Positions 5,670 to 6,544 of a stretch of 6,544 nt of DNA are shown one piece after another; the stretch's first letter is position 1, and the number at the start of each line of letters is the position of its first letter. The notes below the pieces were generated by a model. That model did not search any database and had not been told where the DNA came from. It saw nothing but the letters and a program-made list of their open reading frames with translations. Source of the DNA: Streptomyces sp. MUM 178J (GTDB lineage: Bacteria > Actinomycetota > Actinomycetes > Streptomycetales > Streptomycetaceae); NCBI RefSeq assembly GCF_022414575.1, contig NZ_JADWYQ010000097.1, positions 1-6,544 of the forward strand, in the 5' to 3' direction. The position numbers and the translations under genes are program-made.

Positions 5670-6392
5670 ATGGCCATCCGCGGGATTCTCTGGGACATCG
5701 ACGACACGATCTTCGACTATGCGAGCGCGGACCGAGCGGGCATGCAGCGGCATCTCGCGGCCGAGGGGCTGGCGGGGGAGTACGGCTGCGTGGAGGAGGC
5801 GCTCGCCCGGTGGCGGGAGGCCACGGCCCTGCACTGGAGACGCTTCGAGGCGGGCGGCGTCGGCTTTGAGGAGCAGCGCAGGGACCGGGTCCGGGACTTC
5901 CTCGGCGTGCAGGGGATGACCGACGCCGAGGCCGACGGCTGGTTCGGGCGGTACGTCGCGCACTACGAGGCGGCCTGGGAGCTGTTCCCGGACGCACTGC
6001 CGGCGCTGGAGGCGCTGGCGGGGGAGTACCGGCAGGGCGTGCTGTCCAACTCCTCCCTGCACAACCAGCAGCGGAAGCTCACCGTCCTGGGGGTGCGCGA
6101 TTGCTTCGAGGCCGTGTTGTGCGCGGCGGAGCTGGGGGTGGCCAAGCCCGCCCCGGAGGCCTTCCACGCCGCCTGTGAGGAGCTCGGGCTGCCCCCGGGG
6201 GACGTCGCCTACGTCGGAGACCAGCCGGACATCGACGCCGGCGGGGCGGTCGCGGCCGGTCTCACCGGCATCTGGCTGGACCGCGCCGCTATCGGCGGGC
6301 GTCCGGAGCTGGTCCGGATCACCGGCCTCGACGAGCTGCCCGGCCTGTTGCGGGCGGATACCCGTTTTGGAGCGCCGTCCACCTTCGGGTAA
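5670..6392 (+). CDS. HAD-superfamily hydrolase (phosphatase-like, subfamily I)
   Basis: The 240-aa cytoplasmic protein carries all four HAD motifs: motif I WDIDDT with nucleophile Asp9 and acid/base Asp11; motif II LSNSS (Ser126-Asn127); motif III Lys159 in VAKPAPEAF; motif IV GDQPDID (Asp184, Asp189). A helical C1-type cap lies between motifs I and II (about 15-105), as in YjjG, phosphoglycolate phosphatase and haloacid dehalogenase relatives. It is most likely a phosphomonoesterase for a small metabolite or nucleotide; the substrate cannot be predicted. The ATG at 5670 is the natural start because motif I follows directly; no clear ribosome binding site precedes it. It is cut off from gltX by a terminator, so it is probably a separate transcription unit. 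Its last codons overlap a candidate promoter for the downstream tRNA. Confidence 0.92.
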   Translation: MAIRGILWDIDDTIFDYASADRAGMQRHLAAEGLAGEYGCVEEALARWREATALHWRRFEAGGVGFEEQRRDRVRDFLGVQGMTDAEADGWFGRYVAHYEAAWELFPDALPALEALAGEYRQGVLSNSSLHNQQRKLTVLGVRDCFEAVLCAAELGVAKPAPEAFHAACEELGLPPGDVAYVGDQPDIDAGGAVAAGLTGIWLDRAAIGGRPELVRITGLDELPGLLRADTRFGAPSTFG

Positions 6393-6395
6393 TGT
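6367..6395 (+). promoter_or_regulatory. candidate promoter of the tRNA-Gln gene, overlapping the HAD stop codon
   Basis: TTGGAG (6367-6372) and TAATGT (6390-6395) are separated by exactly 17 bp, matching housekeeping-sigma spacing; the -10 fits TAnnnT and the -35 matches the first three bases of TTGACA. The -10 contains the HAD stop codon TAA (6390-6392). A start near 6402 would give a tRNA leader of about 77 nt, which includes a tandem CCGAGAGG (6410-6417, 6419-6426) and an imperfect hairpin. Confidence 0.45.
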
Positions 6396-6444
6396 TCTTC
6401 CTGCGCCGCCCGAGAGGGCCGAGAGGTCCGGCGGGAAGCGTAAG

Positions 6445-6478
6445 CCAAACAAAATCCCCACTGGGGGTTGCGTTTTGG
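6445..6478 (+). other. imperfect hairpin directly abutting the tRNA-Gln 5' end
   Basis: CCAAAC (6445-6450) can pair with GTTTTGG (6472-6478) with one bulge, and CCCC (6456-6459) with GGGG (6463-6466) around the loop ACT, leaving a small internal loop. The right arm ends exactly one base before the first tRNA nucleotide at 6479. It may be a leader structure relevant to RNase P processing, or the remains of a terminator for the HAD gene. Confidence 0.4.
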
Positions 6479-6544
6479 TGGCCTATGGTGTAATTGGCAG
6501 CACGACTGATTCTGGTTCAGTTAGTCTTGGTTCGAGTCCAGGTA
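6479..6544 (+). tRNA. tRNA-Gln (CUG anticodon), 3' end cut by window edge
   Basis: The cloverleaf is clear. The acceptor 5' strand is TGGCCTA (6479-6485). The D stem is GTG/CAC (6488-6490, 6501-6503) with a GG-containing loop. The anticodon stem ACTGA/TCAGT (6505-6509, 6517-6521) encloses loop TTCTGGT with anticodon CTG at 6512-6514. A short variable loop follows. The T stem CTTGG/CCAGG encloses loop TTCGAGT (6531-6537). The window ends two bases into the 3' acceptor strand, so about 6 bases (five of the stem plus the discriminator) are missing. It decodes CAG, the main Gln codon in this GC-rich genome, and in actinobacteria is first charged with Glu by GluRS and then amidated by GatCAB. Confidence 0.95.

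Noticed and set aside
4944..6461. A 505-codon minus-strand frame spanning the gltX end, terminator and HAD gene
   Set aside because: It crosses a terminator and two confident plus-strand genes, and its composition is that of GC-rich noise.

Overview
The window is high-GC DNA with strongly G/C-biased third codon positions, GTG starts and short overlaps between adjacent genes. Together with the gene content this points to Streptomyces or a very close actinomycete. From memory, the order (conservon kinase gene, FAH-family gene, gltX, HAD hydrolase, tRNA-Gln) matches the S. coelicolor gltX neighbourhood around SCO5544 to SCO5548; I could not check this by search.

Layout. Bases 1 to about 2299 (minus strand) hold nearly all of a large two-TM sensor kinase of the CvnA type: nitrate/nitrite-sensing domain, HAMP, atypical phosphoacceptor region, HATPase. 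Its C-terminus runs off the left edge. A 554-bp divergent region (2300-2853) follows, with an array of TGTGA-like half-sites and several inverted repeats. On the plus strand, 2854-3027 encodes an unrecognised 57-aa protein with a duplicated ANPRRTxL motif. A segment of about 140 bp densely packed with palindromes (3042-3183) lies after it. A plus-strand operon then comprises an FAH-family hydrolase/tautomerase gene and gltX (glutamyl-tRNA synthetase), overlapping by 8 bp and ending at a perfect 15-bp-stem terminator. A small HAD-family phosphatase gene follows, and then a tRNA-Gln(CUG) gene cut by the right edge. A candidate promoter for the tRNA overlaps the end of the HAD gene.

How the parts relate. 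The kinase would be the membrane sensor of a conservon (CvnA-B-C-D), whose other members should lie beyond base 1. GluRS and tRNA-Gln are functionally linked: actinobacteria generally lack GlnRS, so a non-discriminating GluRS loads Glu onto tRNA-Gln and GatCAB amidates it. The FAH protein's metal site and His-Glu dyad are intact, so it is probably an active FAHD1-like enzyme; its physiological substrate cannot be read from sequence. The most novel-looking item is the small repeat-containing protein gene divergent from the kinase gene. Most of the rest is core genome, and I see no phage, IS element, CRISPR array or obvious defence system.
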